A stretch of 64,000 nucleotides of DNA from CAXMST01 sp963793415 (lineage in GTDB: Bacteria > Actinomycetota > Thermoleophilia > Solirubrobacterales > 70-9). Where the stretch lies: contig CAWCAC010000002.1 in NCBI GenBank assembly GCA_963793415.1, positions 2,108,001 to 2,172,000 on the forward strand, read 5' to 3'. Shown in pieces: positions 26,093-33,891 of this stretch. The first letter of the stretch is position 1. Each line of letters begins with the position of its first letter. The translations under genes and the position numbers were made by a program. A model generated the notes under the pieces. That model saw only the letters and a list, made by a program, of their open reading frames with translations, made no database searches and had not been told where the DNA came from.

Positions 26093-26862
26093 GCATGGCC
26101 GCCGCCGGAAACGGGATGTCAGCGCCGAACCCGCGCCAGGACATGCACGTCCACTCGACCTTCTCGGACGGCAAGAGCACGATCGAGCAGAACATCGAGG
26201 CGGCCGAAGCACTCGGGCTCGAGCAGCTCACCTGCGTCGACCACGTGCGCGTCGACACCGCCTACCTGCCGGAGTACGTGGCCGCGATCGAGCGACTGCG
26301 GCCGACGACCTCGATCGAGCTGCTCTGCGGGATCGAGGCGAAGCTGCTCGACACCTCCGGCGCCCTCGACCTGCCGCCGGAGATCCCGGGCGGGGTCGAC
26401 CGGATCTACGCCGCCGACCACCAGGTGCCGTTCGCCGACGGCCCGCACCACCCGCGCGACGTCAAGGAGGGTCTCACCTCCGGCGAGCTCGACGCGGCCG
26501 CCGTGATCGCGGGCATCGTCGACGCGACGATCGGCGCGGTCACCCGTCACGAGGACGTCGTCATCGCCCACCTGTTCAGCATCCTGCCGAAGATCGGACT
26601 CGACGAAGCGGACGTCGCCGAAGCTGAGCTGGAGCGGCTCGCCTACGGCACCGCGGCCGGCGGCGGGCGGATCGAGATCTCGGAGCGCTGGCAGTGCCCC
26701 TCCTCGCGTTCGCTTACCCCGTTCGCGGCGCGGGGGGTGGAGATCCTGGTCAGCACCGACGCCCACATGCACGCGAAGCTCGGGCGCTACGACTACTGCA
26801 CGCGCGTGATCGCTGAGCTCGCCGCGACGCCCGAGGGAGGCGCTTCGGTGCCACCCTCCTAG
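26089..26862 (+). CDS. PHP-domain phosphoesterase
   Basis: A 257-residue PHP (polymerase and histidinol phosphatase) family protein. The metal-binding motif is DMHVHSTFSDGKST. Further metal ligands are suggested by CVDHVR, GIEAKL, ADHQVP and VSTDAHMH, giving the trinuclear-site pattern of the family. Members hydrolyse phosphate esters such as histidinol phosphate, phosphotyrosine or nucleotides; the substrate here is unknown. The ATG at 26089 overlaps the ATP-grasp stop, and the GT2 gene begins one base after its stop. In polysaccharide loci PHP proteins can be tyrosine phosphatases (Wzb/CpsB type), which is one option. Confidence 0.82.
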   Translation: MSMAAAGNGMSAPNPRQDMHVHSTFSDGKSTIEQNIEAAEALGLEQLTCVDHVRVDTAYLPEYVAAIERLRPTTSIELLCGIEAKLLDTSGALDLPPEIPGGVDRIYAADHQVPFADGPHHPRDVKEGLTSGELDAAAVIAGIVDATIGAVTRHEDVVIAHLFSILPKIGLDEADVAEAELERLAYGTAAGGGRIEISERWQCPSSRSLTPFAARGVEILVSTDAHMHAKLGRYDYCTRVIAELAATPEGGASVPPS

Positions 26863-26863
26863 C

Positions 26864-28327
26864 GTGCACGACGTCCTCCTCTGGTTCCTCGCCGGCCTCG
26901 TCTTCGCCGGGGCGATCCCGCCAACCGTCGGCTGCTACCAGTTCCTGCTTGCGGGAGTCCACAGTTTCAGCCACAGGCCGCCGGATGGGGATGTCTGGTG
27001 GCCGAAGGTGGCGCTCGTGATTCCCGCCTGGAACGAGGGGCTGGTGATCGGCCGCACGATCGATCGGCTCGTCGCGCTCGAGTACCCGCCCGACCGCCTG
27101 CGGATCTACGTGGTCGACGACGCGAGCACCGACGGCACCCCGGAGATCGTCGCCGCCAAGGCCGAGGAGTACCCCGGGCGCGTCTTCCATCTGCGTCGCG
27201 AGAAGGGCGGTGAAGGCAAGGCGCACACGATCAACCACGGACTGCGAGTGATCATCGCCGAGGGCTGGTACGACGCCGTCCTGGTCATCGACGCCGACGT
27301 GATCCTGACGCCGCCGGCGCTGCGGCAGATGACCCGGCATCTGACCGACCCGAAGGTCGGCGCGGTCACCGCCTACATCAAGGAGGGCAGCCGCCCCGCC
27401 TCCTACCTGAACCGGTTCGTCGCCTTCGAGTACATCACCGCGCAGGCCGCCGCCCGCAGGGCCCAGAACGTGCTCGGGGCGATGGCCTGCCTGGCCGGCG
27501 GCTCGCAGCTCGTCCGCCGCGAGAGCCTCGAGGAGATGGGCGGCACGATCGACACGACGACGCTCGCCGAGGACACGGTGACGACTATGAAGATCCAGCT
27601 CGGCGGCCGCCGCGTCGTCTTCGAGCCTGCCGCGATCGTCTGGGCCGAGGAGCCACGCCGGCTCGAGGGGCTTTGGAAGCAGCGGCTGCGCTGGGGCCGC
27701 GGCAACGTGCAGGTGACCCGGCGCTTCAAGAAGATCTGGTTCCGGCGTTGGTACGGCGGCCGGCTCGGCAGCATCAGCTTCGGCGCGATCTGGTTCTCGG
27801 TGACGCTGATGCCGATCTTCATGATCGCCGCCTCGACCGGCCTGATCTCGCTGTTCCTGCTCGATCGCGAGTTCGCGAACGAGGTCTTCCGCGGGCTCTG
27901 GGCGGTGAACGTCTTCACCTACCTGTTCATCACCCTCTCGAGCTTCTCGGCCGACCCGGCCACGGCGCGCAGCTCCTGGCGCGAGGGGATCTTCTTCCCG
28001 GGGGCGATCTCGCTCTCGATCATCGTCTGGGCCGCCTACCCGCCGATCCTCTCCGGGCTCGGGATCGACGAGAGCAACACGGCCCTGACCGTCTTCCTGC
28101 TCTTCATCTATTCGTGGCTGGCGCTGTCGATGGTCGCCGCCTGGCTCGTGCGCCGGCTGGAGATGAGCGGCAGGCTCGCCTGGCTGGTGCCGCCGCTCGT
28201 CTACGTCGTCGGTTACGGGCCGCTGCTGACCGCGATGACCGCGGCCGCCTACATCAAGGAGATGCAGAACGCCGAAATGAACTGGGACAAGACGGAGAAG
28301 ACGGGACAGATCGGAGAGCAGTTGTGA
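26864..28327 (+). CDS. Processive membrane glycosyltransferase (GT2, PgaC/cellulose-synthase-like)
   Basis: A 487-residue synthase with one N-terminal membrane helix, a cytosolic GT2 domain and about five C-terminal helices. The catalytic motifs of processive GT2 enzymes are all present: VVDDAST (85-88), VIDADV (143-145), LAEDTV (235-237) and QRLRW (273-277). Poly-GlcNAc (PgaC/IcaA), hyaluronan and cellulose synthases share this plan and both polymerise and export the chain. With a deacetylase in the same operon, a GlcNAc-containing polymer is plausible but not shown. The start is GTG, one base after the PHP stop; the stop overlaps the GTG of a 53-residue membrane protein that may be an accessory subunit. 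Confidence 0.9.
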   Translation: MHDVLLWFLAGLVFAGAIPPTVGCYQFLLAGVHSFSHRPPDGDVWWPKVALVIPAWNEGLVIGRTIDRLVALEYPPDRLRIYVVDDASTDGTPEIVAAKAEEYPGRVFHLRREKGGEGKAHTINHGLRVIIAEGWYDAVLVIDADVILTPPALRQMTRHLTDPKVGAVTAYIKEGSRPASYLNRFVAFEYITAQAAARRAQNVLGAMACLAGGSQLVRRESLEEMGGTIDTTTLAEDTVTTMKIQLGGRRVVFEPAAIVWAEEPRRLEGLWKQRLRWGRGNVQVTRRFKKIWFRRWYGGRLGSISFGAIWFSVTLMPIFMIAASTGLISLFLLDREFANEVFRGLWAVNVFTYLFITLSSFSADPATARSSWREGIFFPGAISLSIIVWAAYPPILSGLGIDESNTALTVFLLFIYSWLALSMVAAWLVRRLEMSGRLAWLVPPLVYVVGYGPLLTAMTAAAYIKEMQNAEMNWDKTEKTGQIGEQL

Positions 28328-28485
28328 ACGAGAGCGAGAAGAGCCTCGACGAGTTCGTCGCCGGGCTCGACACAGTTGCCGAGCAGCGCAGGGAGCGGCG
28401 GGCCGAGATGTGGCTGTTCTTCCGCGGCACGATGATCCTGCTGTTCGTGCTCTTCGTAGTGTTAGTCCGGTCGCTGCTGCTCTGA
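28324..28485 (+). CDS. Small single-pass membrane protein coupled to the GT2 synthase
   Basis: A 53-residue product begins at a GTG overlapping the synthase stop (GTGA). The first 28 residues are charged (NESEKSLDEF, EQRRERRAE), and the rest is one strongly hydrophobic helix ending in Arg-Ser-Leu3. No family is recognised. By position and size it resembles the small accessory subunits of exopolysaccharide synthases such as PgaD or IcaD, but no sequence similarity is claimed. Tight overlap and the well-defined helix argue for a real gene. Confidence 0.75.
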   Translation: MNESEKSLDEFVAGLDTVAEQRRERRAEMWLFFRGTMILLFVLFVVLVRSLLL

Positions 28486-28525
28486 GGCGCGGTGGCCACC
28501 GGGGCTGGTAAACCGGCGGGTCCGC

Positions 28526-28831
28526 TCAGGCGTGTTCGGTGACCAGTGCCCGCAGCTCCGCGACGGGCTCGCCGATACCGGCATCGCCGGCGTCGAGGCG
28601 GGCTTCGATCTCCGCCGCCAGGTCCGAACCGGCCGGCAGCCCGATCGTCCCGAGCAGCCCGTGCAGCTTGTGTGCCTCGGTTCGCGCGGCCTCGATCCGC
28701 TCGGGCCCGGGGTCCGGCTCGTCGGCGACTGCCTGCAGGACCTCGATCCGCGTGAGGATGCGCGGCCGGTAGCGGTCGAATAGACCGGCGAGGTGCTCGT
28801 CCCAGGCCTGCTCTCCACCGTCGTCGGCCAC
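28526..28831 (-). CDS. Stand-alone Hpt (histidine phosphotransfer) protein
   Basis: A 101-residue, mainly helical protein with the Hpt motif AHKLHGLLGTIGL. His54 is the phosphoacceptor; the Lys usually at +3 is His57. Such proteins carry a phosphoryl group between the receiver of a hybrid kinase and a terminal receiver. The hybrid kinase (21346-23844) and the receiver-PIG-L fusion (23968-25053) lie in the same cassette, and no other receiver without its own kinase is in the window. The start is GTG at 28831. It is convergent with the synthase operon, 40 bases away. Confidence 0.88.
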   Translation of the reverse strand: MADDGGEQAWDEHLAGLFDRYRPRILTRIEVLQAVADEPDPGPERIEAARTEAHKLHGLLGTIGLPAGSDLAAEIEARLDAGDAGIGEPVAELRALVTEHA

Positions 28832-28955
28832 CCGGCGATCTTACGCACCATCGCCCCGGAATCCCGTCCGGCCCTATCGTGCGCCCCTGCCCTCATGGCT
28901 TACCTGGCGAGCGGGTGCACGGACGGCGGCGCCTGGCCGACGGCGACCTGATCCT

Positions 28956-28971
28956 AGGCGCGGGGGCGCCT
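28956..28971. terminator. Short hairpin downstream of the M16 peptidase gene
   Basis: AGGCGC (28956-28961) and GCGCCT (28966-28971) form a perfect six-base stem with a GGGG loop, fifteen bases past the end of the minus-strand M16 gene. There is no U tract. It may end the pnp-M16 transcript. Confidence 0.5.
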
Positions 28972-28985
28972 GCGCCCGGGTGCCG

Positions 28986-30269
28986 CTAGGCGGCGAGGGC
29001 AGCGCTGACCGGGGAGACGGCCTTGCGGAAGCAGTCCTCGTCGGCGCCGATGCAGGCGGCGGAGAGCCGCTCGGGGGCGTAGAGCTCGTTGGCAAGCTCG
29101 TCGAGATCGTCGGCGCTGACCGCGTCGACGCGCTCGATCACCTCGTCGATGCTGAGGAAGGGCAATCCGAACAGCGCCGAGCGCGCGTTGCGGCCCATCC
29201 GGCCGGGGGTCGACTCGAGCGCCAGCACCGTGCGGCCCTTGACGTGCTCCTTCGCCCGGCTCAGCTCCTCGGCGCTGACGCCGTCGGCTCGCAGCAGCTC
29301 CAGCTCGCGGCCGATGATCGCGCAGGCCTCCTCGACGTTCTCCGCCCTGGTGCCGACGTACATCGCGACCATGCCGCGATCGATGTACTGATCGGCGTAG
29401 GTCCCGACCGAGTAGGCGAGGCCGCGCTTCTCGCGGATCTCTCGGAACAGTCGCGAGGAGGTCGAGCCGCCGAAGATCGCGTCGAGGACGCCGAGCGCGT
29501 AGCGCCGGTCGTCGTCGCGGGCGATACCCGGAGCGCCGAAACAGATGTGGTACTGCTCGGTCTCCTTCGGATAGAAGATCAGGCGGGCGTCGCCCTCGGG
29601 ATCGCTGGTGTCGGGAGCGGTCGGCTCGGCGGCGCCGGGGGCGAGGAAGCGCTCGGCGAGCTCGACGATGCGCTCGTGCTCGAGGCTGCCGGCCGCGGAG
29701 ACGACGAGGTTCGGGCCGACATAGCGGGCGTCGTGGTATGCGGCGATGTCCGGGATCGGGATGTTGCCGATCACCTCCGCCTTACCGAGGATCCGGCGGC
29801 CGAGCGGATGGTCGCCGAAGATCGCCGAGGCGAGCACGTCGTGGACGCGGTCGGAGGGCTCGTCCTCGTACATCGCGATCTCCTCGATCACGACCTGGCG
29901 CTCGGAGTCGATGTCCGGGAAGGTCGGGCGCAGGAACATCTCCGCGAGGACGTCGAAGGCCGCCTCCGTGTGCTCGTCGACGAAGCGGGAGTAAAGGTGG
30001 GTCGTTTCCTTGCCGGTCGCCGCGTTGGTTGCGGCGCCGAGACCGTCGAAGTACTCGGAGATCTCGATCGCCGAATGGCGCTCGGTGCCCTTGAAGAGAA
30101 GGTGCTCGAGGAAGTGCGAGACGCCCGCCTGGGCCGGCGTCTCGTCCCTCGAACCAGTCCGGACCCAGAGGCCGAGCGTGACCGATCGGACCGAGGGGAC
30201 CTGCTCGGTGACTACCTGCAGGCCCCCCTCGGTCTCGGTCAGCTCGATTCCGTCCGGAAGCGTGCTCAA
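28986..30269 (-). CDS. M16-family zinc peptidase (insulinase / processing-peptidase-like)
   Basis: A 427-residue M16B peptidase. The inverted zinc motif is HFLEH (in SHFLEHLLFKGTERHS), with the distant Glu in VVIEEIAMYEDEP. The C-terminal half carries the R/Y pair region LFREIREKRGLAYSVGTYAD. These peptidases cleave small peptides and signal fragments; the actinobacterial copy beside pnp (YmxG/PepR type) has no agreed substrate. The TTG at 30269 is chosen because it lies fourteen bases past the pnp stop and gives a standard N-terminus (STLPDGIELTETEGGLQVV). In-frame sequence upstream belongs to the pnp 3' end. It is followed by the phosphorelay cassette rather than by dapB. Confidence 0.92.
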   Translation of the reverse strand: MSTLPDGIELTETEGGLQVVTEQVPSVRSVTLGLWVRTGSRDETPAQAGVSHFLEHLLFKGTERHSAIEISEYFDGLGAATNAATGKETTHLYSRFVDEHTEAAFDVLAEMFLRPTFPDIDSERQVVIEEIAMYEDEPSDRVHDVLASAIFGDHPLGRRILGKAEVIGNIPIPDIAAYHDARYVGPNLVVSAAGSLEHERIVELAERFLAPGAAEPTAPDTSDPEGDARLIFYPKETEQYHICFGAPGIARDDDRRYALGVLDAIFGGSTSSRLFREIREKRGLAYSVGTYADQYIDRGMVAMYVGTRAENVEEACAIIGRELELLRADGVSAEELSRAKEHVKGRTVLALESTPGRMGRNARSALFGLPFLSIDEVIERVDAVSADDLDELANELYAPERLSAACIGADEDCFRKAVSPVSAALAA

Positions 30270-30282
30270 TTCGCTACCGAGA

Positions 30283-32565
30283 TTAGTCGCGACGGCGACG
30301 GTCCCGGTCACCACGGCCGCCTCGGCCGCCACGGTCCCGATCGCCTCGGCCGCCTCGGCCGCCTCGGTCTCCGCCACGGTCACGACGGCCACCGCCGCCA
30401 CCGCCGAAGCCGGGATCGCCGGTACCGACGTTGGACAGCTCCTCGGCCGTCTTGCCGGCGATCGAGGGATCGTCGGAGAGGCGCAGGCCGATCCGGCCAC
30501 GCTCGCGGTCGACCTCGACCACGGTGACGTCGATCTCGTCGCCCTGGGAGAGAACGTCATCGACGCTCTCCACGCGCTCGCCGGGCTTGACGTTGCTGAT
30601 GTGCAGCAGGCCGTCGGTGCCCTTGACGATCTCGACGAAGGCGCCGAAGGTCGTCGTCTTCACGACCTTGCCGGTGAACTTGTCGCCGACCTCGGCCTCG
30701 CGGGTCATCATCTCGATCTGCGCGATGCAGGCCTCGACGAGCTCGCCGTTGGCGGCGTAGACCCGGACCGAACCGTCGTCCTCGACGTCGATCTCGGCCT
30801 CGTAGGTCTCGCAGAGACTGCGGATCGTCTCGCCGCCCTTGCCGATCACGGTGCCGATCTTCTCCGGGTCGATCTTGATCGTCTCGATCCGCGGCGCCGT
30901 GGCGCTGAGCTTCTCGCGAGGACCGTCGACGGACTCGGCCATCTTGCCGAGGATGAACTGGCGGCCGTCATTTGCCTGGTCCAGCGCGTCCTTGAGGATC
31001 TCGAACGTGACGCCCGTGATCTTGATGTCCATCTGCAGGGCGGTGATCCCGTCCTTGGTGCCGGCGACCTTGAAGTCCATGTCGCCGAGGTGATCCTCGA
31101 CGCCGGCGATGTCGGTGAGGACGATGTAGTCGTCGCCCTCCTTGATCAGGCCCATGGCGACGCCGGCGACCGGCGCGGAGACCGGGACGCCCGCTGCCTG
31201 CAGGGCCATCGAGGAGGCGCAGACCGAGCCCATCGACGAGGAGCCGTTCGACTCCAGCGTCTCGGAGACGACCCGCGTTACGTACGGGAAGTCATCCTGC
31301 GACGGGATCGTCGGCTCGAGGGCGCGCTCGGCGAGCGCACCGTGGCCGATATCACGGCGCTTGGGACCGCGCATGAAGCCGGCCTCACCCACCGAGAACG
31401 GTGGGAAGTTGTAGTGGTGGAAGAAGGTCTTCTTCTCCTTCAGCCCGAGGTTGTCGAGCTTCATGTCCATCCGGGTCGTGCCCAGCGCGACGTTGGAGAG
31501 GATCTGCGTCTCGCCACGGGTGAACAGCGCCGAGCCGTGCACGCGCGGGGAGATGTCGACCTCGGTCTCGATCGGACGGATCTCGTCCTGGGCGCGACCG
31601 TCGGGGCGCTTCTTGTCGACGGCGATGCGCTTGCGGATCATGTCCTTCTCGAACATCCCGAAGTGGCGGGAGACCTCGCTCTTGCGCTCGGCGTCCGCCT
31701 CCTCGTCACCCGTGTCGGGGGCGAGAGCGGCGAGCGCCTCATCCTTGACCGCACCGATCGCGTCCTGGCGGGCGAGCTTCTCCTTGACCTGGGTGGCCTC
31801 GTCGAGCTTGCTGCCGAACTTGTCGGTGATCTCGGCGAGCAGCGCCTCGTCGGTGACGGGGGCCTCGACGGAGATCTTCTCCTTGCCGGCCTTCGAAGCC
31901 AGCTCCTCCATCGCGCCGACGAGCTTCTTGATCTCGCTGTGGGCGATGTCGAGCGCGTCCAGGACCTCGGCCTCGGTGACGCCGTCGGCGCCACATTCGA
32001 CCATCAGGATCGCGTCCACCGAGCCGGAGACGATCAGGTCCATCTCGAGCTCCTCGTGACGGTCCTCGGGCGGGTTGACGACGAAATCGCCGTCGAGCTT
32101 GCCGATCCGGACCGCGCCGACCAGCTCCTGGACCGGGACCGGCGAGATCGCCAGTGCGGCCGAGGCGCCGTTCATCGCGAGGATGTCGTAGGGGTGCACG
32201 TGGTCGACCGACATCGGGATCGAGACGAGCTGCGTCTCGTAGTGCCAGCCCTTCGGAAACAGGGGCCGGATCGGCCGGTCGATCATGCGGGCGGTAAGAG
32301 TTGCCTTCTCGCCGGCACGCGCCTCGCGCCGGAAGTAGGAGCCGGGGATGCGGCCAACTGCGTAGTGGCGCTCCTCGACGTCGACGGTCAGGGGGAGGAA
32401 GTCGACATCGCGGAGGTTGCCCATCGTCGCGGTGCCAAGAACCATGGTGTCGCCGCTGCGGACGACAACGGAGCCGCTCGCCTGTCGGGCGAACTTGCCG
32501 GTCTCGAACGAGATTTCCTCGCCGCCGATCTCGACGGAGACTCGACTCACGTCAAACATGCTCAT
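30283..32565 (-). CDS. pnp: Polyribonucleotide nucleotidyltransferase (PNPase)
   Basis: PNPase degrades RNA 3'-5' by phosphorolysis and can add tails. The 760-residue protein has two RNase PH domains, the second with SSMGSVCASSMALQAAGVP and VSAPVAGVAMGLI. An all-alpha linker lies between them, then a KH domain (TVIGKGGETIRSL) and an S1 domain (FGAFVEIVKGTDGLLHIS). The last 50 or so residues are a Gly/Arg/Asp tail of RGG-type repeats that could bind RNA or proteins. Start ATG 32565; a second ATG follows at 32559. A large hairpin lies in the leader. The partner gene rpsO, normally adjacent, is 20 kb away. Confidence 0.97.
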   Translation of the reverse strand: MSMFDVSRVSVEIGGEEISFETGKFARQASGSVVVRSGDTMVLGTATMGNLRDVDFLPLTVDVEERHYAVGRIPGSYFRREARAGEKATLTARMIDRPIRPLFPKGWHYETQLVSIPMSVDHVHPYDILAMNGASAALAISPVPVQELVGAVRIGKLDGDFVVNPPEDRHEELEMDLIVSGSVDAILMVECGADGVTEAEVLDALDIAHSEIKKLVGAMEELASKAGKEKISVEAPVTDEALLAEITDKFGSKLDEATQVKEKLARQDAIGAVKDEALAALAPDTGDEEADAERKSEVSRHFGMFEKDMIRKRIAVDKKRPDGRAQDEIRPIETEVDISPRVHGSALFTRGETQILSNVALGTTRMDMKLDNLGLKEKKTFFHHYNFPPFSVGEAGFMRGPKRRDIGHGALAERALEPTIPSQDDFPYVTRVVSETLESNGSSSMGSVCASSMALQAAGVPVSAPVAGVAMGLIKEGDDYIVLTDIAGVEDHLGDMDFKVAGTKDGITALQMDIKITGVTFEILKDALDQANDGRQFILGKMAESVDGPREKLSATAPRIETIKIDPEKIGTVIGKGGETIRSLCETYEAEIDVEDDGSVRVYAANGELVEACIAQIEMMTREAEVGDKFTGKVVKTTTFGAFVEIVKGTDGLLHISNVKPGERVESVDDVLSQGDEIDVTVVEVDRERGRIGLRLSDDPSIAGKTAEELSNVGTGDPGFGGGGGGRRDRGGDRGGRGGRGDRDRGGRGGRGDRDRRRRD

Positions 32566-32588
32566 GAATATTTCGTTTTCCTTCCGTG

Positions 32589-32640
32589 GGGCTCGTCGCG
32601 CCTGGCAACGGGAAACGGTTTCCCGGCCGATGACGAGCCC
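32589..32640 (-). promoter_or_regulatory. Long hairpin in the pnp leader
   Basis: The outer arms gggctcgtc (32589-32597) and gacgagccc (32632-32640) pair perfectly over nine bases. Inside, cgggaa (32609-32614) and ttcccg (32620-32625) form a second six-base stem with a five-base loop, giving a stacked hairpin that ends 23 bases before the pnp start codon. In Escherichia coli PNPase represses its own mRNA after RNase III cuts a leader hairpin. The position suggests a comparable cis-acting element, but no function is proven; it could also end transcripts reading from upstream. Confidence 0.6.
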
Positions 32641-32753
32641 ATCTCGTTTCAGATTGCTCTCATAGCAGTGCTGCTGGTAGTGGGCACCTTACACGTCGGT
32701 GCAACGGCAGCATCGACGACCGCAAATTACGGGTTTCCGCCTCACCCGTCGGA

Positions 32754-32759
32754 TAGAAT
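32754..32759 (+). promoter_or_regulatory. Possible -10 element for the glycan island's first operon
   Basis: TAGAAT lies 50 bases upstream of the GTG at 32810 in the less GC-rich spacer between divergent pnp and the coiled-coil gene. No good -35 hexamer is seen 17 bases upstream (gggttt), so the match is weak. Confidence 0.3.
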
Positions 32760-32809
32760 GCCGCCCGACAAGCGCACGCGGCCGCGTGCGCAGCAGATAG
32801 AAGCGCCAA

Positions 32810-33721
32810 GTGTCCCAATCAACCATCCCGCCTCGACCTTTGGGGGCCCATTCGAATCCGGCTCCGCTCCGGGGGCGCGTCGCTGCGGGCGATCCACGCC
32901 TGAACAGCGAATACGTCGCGCGCCTCGAGCAGCAGATCCAGCGCCTGAACGGCCAGCTCCACGAAGCCACGCTCCACAACCGGGCACTCGAGCAAGAACA
33001 CCTGCAACTGGCCCACTACCGCGCCGAAAGTGACCGGCATCGCGACGAGCAAGCGACGGCGCTGCTCGCCGAGGCGCAGGCCGAGGCGCAGCGGGTCAGG
33101 GCTTCAGCGGCCGCCGAAGCCCGCCGGATGCTCGACCAGGTTGCAGCCGAGGTCGATCAAATCCAAGAGACGATCGCGGAGAGGCTGGCCTCGTCCGTAC
33201 CGCCCTCGGCTCCCGCCCACGAGGCTGATCCCGAAGATGGTGCGAGCGTAAGCGCCGAGGTTGACGACCAGGCGGCCGCGACCGATCCGGCGATTCGAGG
33301 GCAGATCGACGATCTGCTGCGTCTCCGGGAGATGGTGACGGCCAGTCTCAAGGCGACAGTGGCCGGACTCCAACGGCAGCTCAGCGAGCTCGAGGGATCA
33401 CCGCTGCTCGAGGCCGACGAGAACGTAGCCATGGGTGCCCATCTACACGGCGTGCCGGCGCCGGCTCCGCCAGTCGAAGTGCACGTCTCGCCGGTGACCA
33501 GCATCCTGCAGGCAACCGAGCTCGAGCGCGTGCTGGGCGAGACAGATCCAAACACCGAGATCGTGCTTCGATCGGTCGCCGACGGCGCGGCGTTGCTCGA
33601 TGCCTATGGAATCTCGGCCGAGCGACTCGTCGATGCCGCGGCCACGCTGCTCCCGGGCGCCTCGCTCGAGCCCTCCTCGGACGCGCGCGTTACGGTCGTG
33701 CTGCCCGAGGCCGCTGCGTGA
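32810..33721 (+). CDS. Coiled-coil protein at the head of the glycan island (function unknown)
   Basis: A 303-residue soluble protein. After a Pro-rich start, residues about 35-125 form a strong coiled coil (YVARLEQQIQRLNGQL, then EAQAEAQRVRASAAAEARRM), reminiscent of DivIVA-type scaffolds but without the DivIVA N-terminal membrane motif. An acidic linker and a second short coil (IDDLLRLREMVTASLKATV) follow. The C-terminal region (about 225-303) looks globular, with TELERVLGETDPNTEIVLRS. No family is recognised. Its GTG-TGA overlaps the next small membrane protein, so the product is probably made with the MshEN-GT2 synthase. A scaffolding role is a guess. Confidence 0.75.
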   Translation: MSQSTIPPRPLGAHSNPAPLRGRVAAGDPRLNSEYVARLEQQIQRLNGQLHEATLHNRALEQEHLQLAHYRAESDRHRDEQATALLAEAQAEAQRVRASAAAEARRMLDQVAAEVDQIQETIAERLASSVPPSAPAHEADPEDGASVSAEVDDQAAATDPAIRGQIDDLLRLREMVTASLKATVAGLQRQLSELEGSPLLEADENVAMGAHLHGVPAPAPPVEVHVSPVTSILQATELERVLGETDPNTEIVLRSVADGAALLDAYGISAERLVDAAATLLPGASLEPSSDARVTVVLPEAAA

Positions 33722-33891
33722 GAGAGCCCCGGCGCAACTGGGCGGCGATAGCGTCGGCGAGCGTCGTCAAGGCGGTGTTTGCACTGGCCCTGATGGCGGT
33801 CTTCTTCGTGTCCTTCTTCCTCGCCCCGGCAGCGACGCTTGTGATCGCGGCGCTGGCCGTGCTCCTGGTTGAGTTGGTGCGCCACGCATGA
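33718..33891 (+). CDS. Small membrane protein preceding the MshEN-GT2 synthase
   Basis: A 57-residue product starts at a GTG overlapping the preceding stop, and its own stop overlaps the ATG of the synthase (ATGA). A basic N-terminus (REPRRN) is followed by two hydrophobic helices (around 17-36 and 38-53) and ends ELVRHA. No family is recognised. Double overlap and a clean membrane profile support a real gene, possibly a synthase subunit. Confidence 0.72.
   Translation: MREPRRNWAAIASASVVKAVFALALMAVFFVSFFLAPAATLVIAALAVLLVELVRHA

Noticed and set aside
30290..30420. Short tandem-looking repeats that might suggest a CRISPR or satellite
   Set aside because: They are the codons of the Gly/Arg repeats in the PNPase tail. 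Unit length varies, there are no spacers and no cas genes are nearby.
30270..30560. Extension of the M16 peptidase frame into the pnp 3' end
   Set aside because: The residues are the pnp Gly/Arg tail read in another frame. TTG 30269 just past the pnp stop gives a standard M16 N-terminus.
32840..32860. Stretch resembling a tRNA T-loop (ttcgaatcc)
   Set aside because: No acceptor, anticodon or D arms surround it, and it lies inside a coding region. No tRNA gene was found in the window.
30010..33033. Plus-strand open frame of 1007 codons antisense to pnp and the M16 gene
   Set aside because: It is the mirror of GC-rich codons in two well-identified genes. The product is Asp/Leu/Arg-rich with no family signature and no ribosome-binding site.
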